Source: Chitinophagaceae bacterium (GTDB lineage Bacteria > Bacteroidota > Bacteroidia > Chitinophagales > Chitinophagaceae). From it: 64,000 nucleotides of DNA. Numbering within the stretch: the stretch's first letter is position 1; the number at the start of each line of letters is the position of its first letter. The notes below the pieces were generated by a model. That model did not search any database. It worked only from the letters and a program-made list of their open reading frames with translations, and had not been told where the DNA came from. The stretch lies in assembly GCA_023251255.1 (NCBI GenBank), contig JAHEZD010000002.1, positions 62,001 to 126,000 of the forward strand, in the 5' to 3' direction. Of this stretch, positions 63,289 to 64,000 are shown in pieces. A program made the position numbers and the translations under genes.

Positions 63289-64000
63289 ATGGAAAAACAT
63301 TTGCACATCATAGATTTCACCGTTCCTTACCCTGCTGATTATGGTGGCGTGATTGACCTGTTCTGGAAACTTCCTGCATTGCAGAGGGAAGGAGTCAACA
63401 TCCATTTGCATTGCTTTGATTATGGGCGTGGCAAGCAGGATGAACTGAACAGGTACTGTGCATCTGTGCAGTACTATAAAAGGAAGAAGGGGATTTTCAT
63501 GAGGCTGCCCTACATTGTAGCAACAAGAAAGAATGAAGCGCTCCTTGAAAATCTCCTGCAGGATGAGTATCCTATTTTCATGGAGGGTATCCACTGCACG
63601 TATTTATTGAATGATGCCCGTTTTGCCAATAGGAGAAAGTTTGTCCGTGTACACAACGTGGAATTTGAATACTACCACCATCTGTTTCAATCGGCCACTT
63701 CACCATTTAAGAAAATCTACTTTTATAATGAAAGCAGGTTACTCAAAAAATATGAGCAATCAATCGTTAACAAGGCTACAGCATTTTGGGGCGTAACGCA
63801 TAAGGACGTTGATGTTTACAGGAACGAACTTGGCTGCAGGACAATTGATTACCTGTCATTGTACCTGCCGGTAGATTGGACAGTTAGCTGCAAGGAGGGC
63901 AGGGGCAGCTTCTGTTTGTACCAAGGTGATTTAAGTGTAGTAGCCAATGAAAAGGCAGCTATATGGCTACTGCAAAAAGTGTTCAATGACTTGGATATTC
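63289..64000 (+). CDS. Glycosyltransferase (GT4-like), cut by the window end
   Basis: The frame starts at ATG 63289 and is open to the last base. It encodes at least 237 residues beginning MEKHLHIIDFTVPYPADYGG, then FVRVHNVEFEYYHHL and VNKATAFWGVTHKDVD. It looks like the N-terminal acceptor domain of a GT4 enzyme; the donor domain lies beyond the window. It follows the previous glycosyltransferase by 9 bases. Confidence 0.82.
   Translation, partial: MEKHLHIIDFTVPYPADYGGVIDLFWKLPALQREGVNIHLHCFDYGRGKQDELNRYCASVQYYKRKKGIFMRLPYIVATRKNEALLENLLQDEYPIFMEGIHCTYLLNDARFANRRKFVRVHNVEFEYYHHLFQSATSPFKKIYFYNESRLLKKYEQSIVNKATAFWGVTHKDVDVYRNELGCRTIDYLSLYLPVDWTVSCKEGRGSFCLYQGDLSVVANEKAAIWLLQKVFNDLDI

Overview
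The window looks like a chromosomal segment of a Bacteroidota bacterium, most likely from the Chitinophagaceae or a close relative. The evidence is a pectate lyase with a type IX secretion C-terminal sorting domain, a TonB-dependent receptor with an N-terminal carboxypeptidase-regulatory-like domain, many secreted proteins and lipoproteins, weak Shine-Dalgarno signals, and candidate promoters of the TTG / TAnnTTTG type. I saw no tRNA, rRNA, CRISPR array or intact insertion sequence.

Layout. 0.5-3 kb: secreted multidomain pectate lyase. 3.5-7.4 kb: a decayed copy of the argS 3' end, a DedA-like membrane protein, a GT4 glycosyltransferase, then argS. 7.7-10.4 kb: an orphan VgrG - PAAR - DUF2165 operon. 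10.7-15.2 kb: fructose-1,6-bisphosphatase, a CAP-domain lipoprotein, two small exported proteins, an ABC ATPase, a DinB-like protein and a NUDIX hydrolase. 15.7-17.3 kb: 3-hydroxyanthranilate dioxygenase and ACMS decarboxylase (lower kynurenine pathway). 17.7-24.7 kb: two overlapping LuxR-type regulators and a four-gene operon of exported coiled-coil, Sel1-repeat and paralogous proteins. 25-31 kb: a cystathionine beta-synthase-like enzyme, a DUF4846 protein, an M1 peptidase, a metal-receptor-like protein and an unrecognised protein with a protein-kinase-like residue pattern. 31-33.7 kb: class II and class I fructose-bisphosphate aldolases in tandem.

33.7-35.9 kb is AT-rich and nearly empty, with very small reading frames, two terminators and a frameshifted remnant. 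36-42.9 kb is accessory-like: PhzF, DUF1801, a GT39-type membrane glycosyltransferase, an AraC regulator beside a TetX-like monooxygenase, and a nitroreductase. 43-46 kb: an Nramp transporter fused to a universal stress domain, and its DtxR/MntR-type regulator with a perfect palindromic operator. 47-56 kb: DUF151 nuclease, ispE, gltB, an acetyltransferase and gltD. 56-62 kb: a TonB receptor with a Cys-rich partner, and the three-subunit proton-translocating transhydrogenase pntAa/pntAb/pntB. 62-64 kb: two glycosyltransferases, the last cut by the window end.

The most unusual signals are two intergenic arrays of an 8-base word and its reverse complement in the same order (two forward, two reverse, two forward, two reverse) 30 kb apart; the argS relic; the kinase-like protein at 29.9-31.0 kb; the paralogous exported operon at 19-25 kb; and several families of dispersed intergenic palindromes, some apparently captured inside coding sequences.
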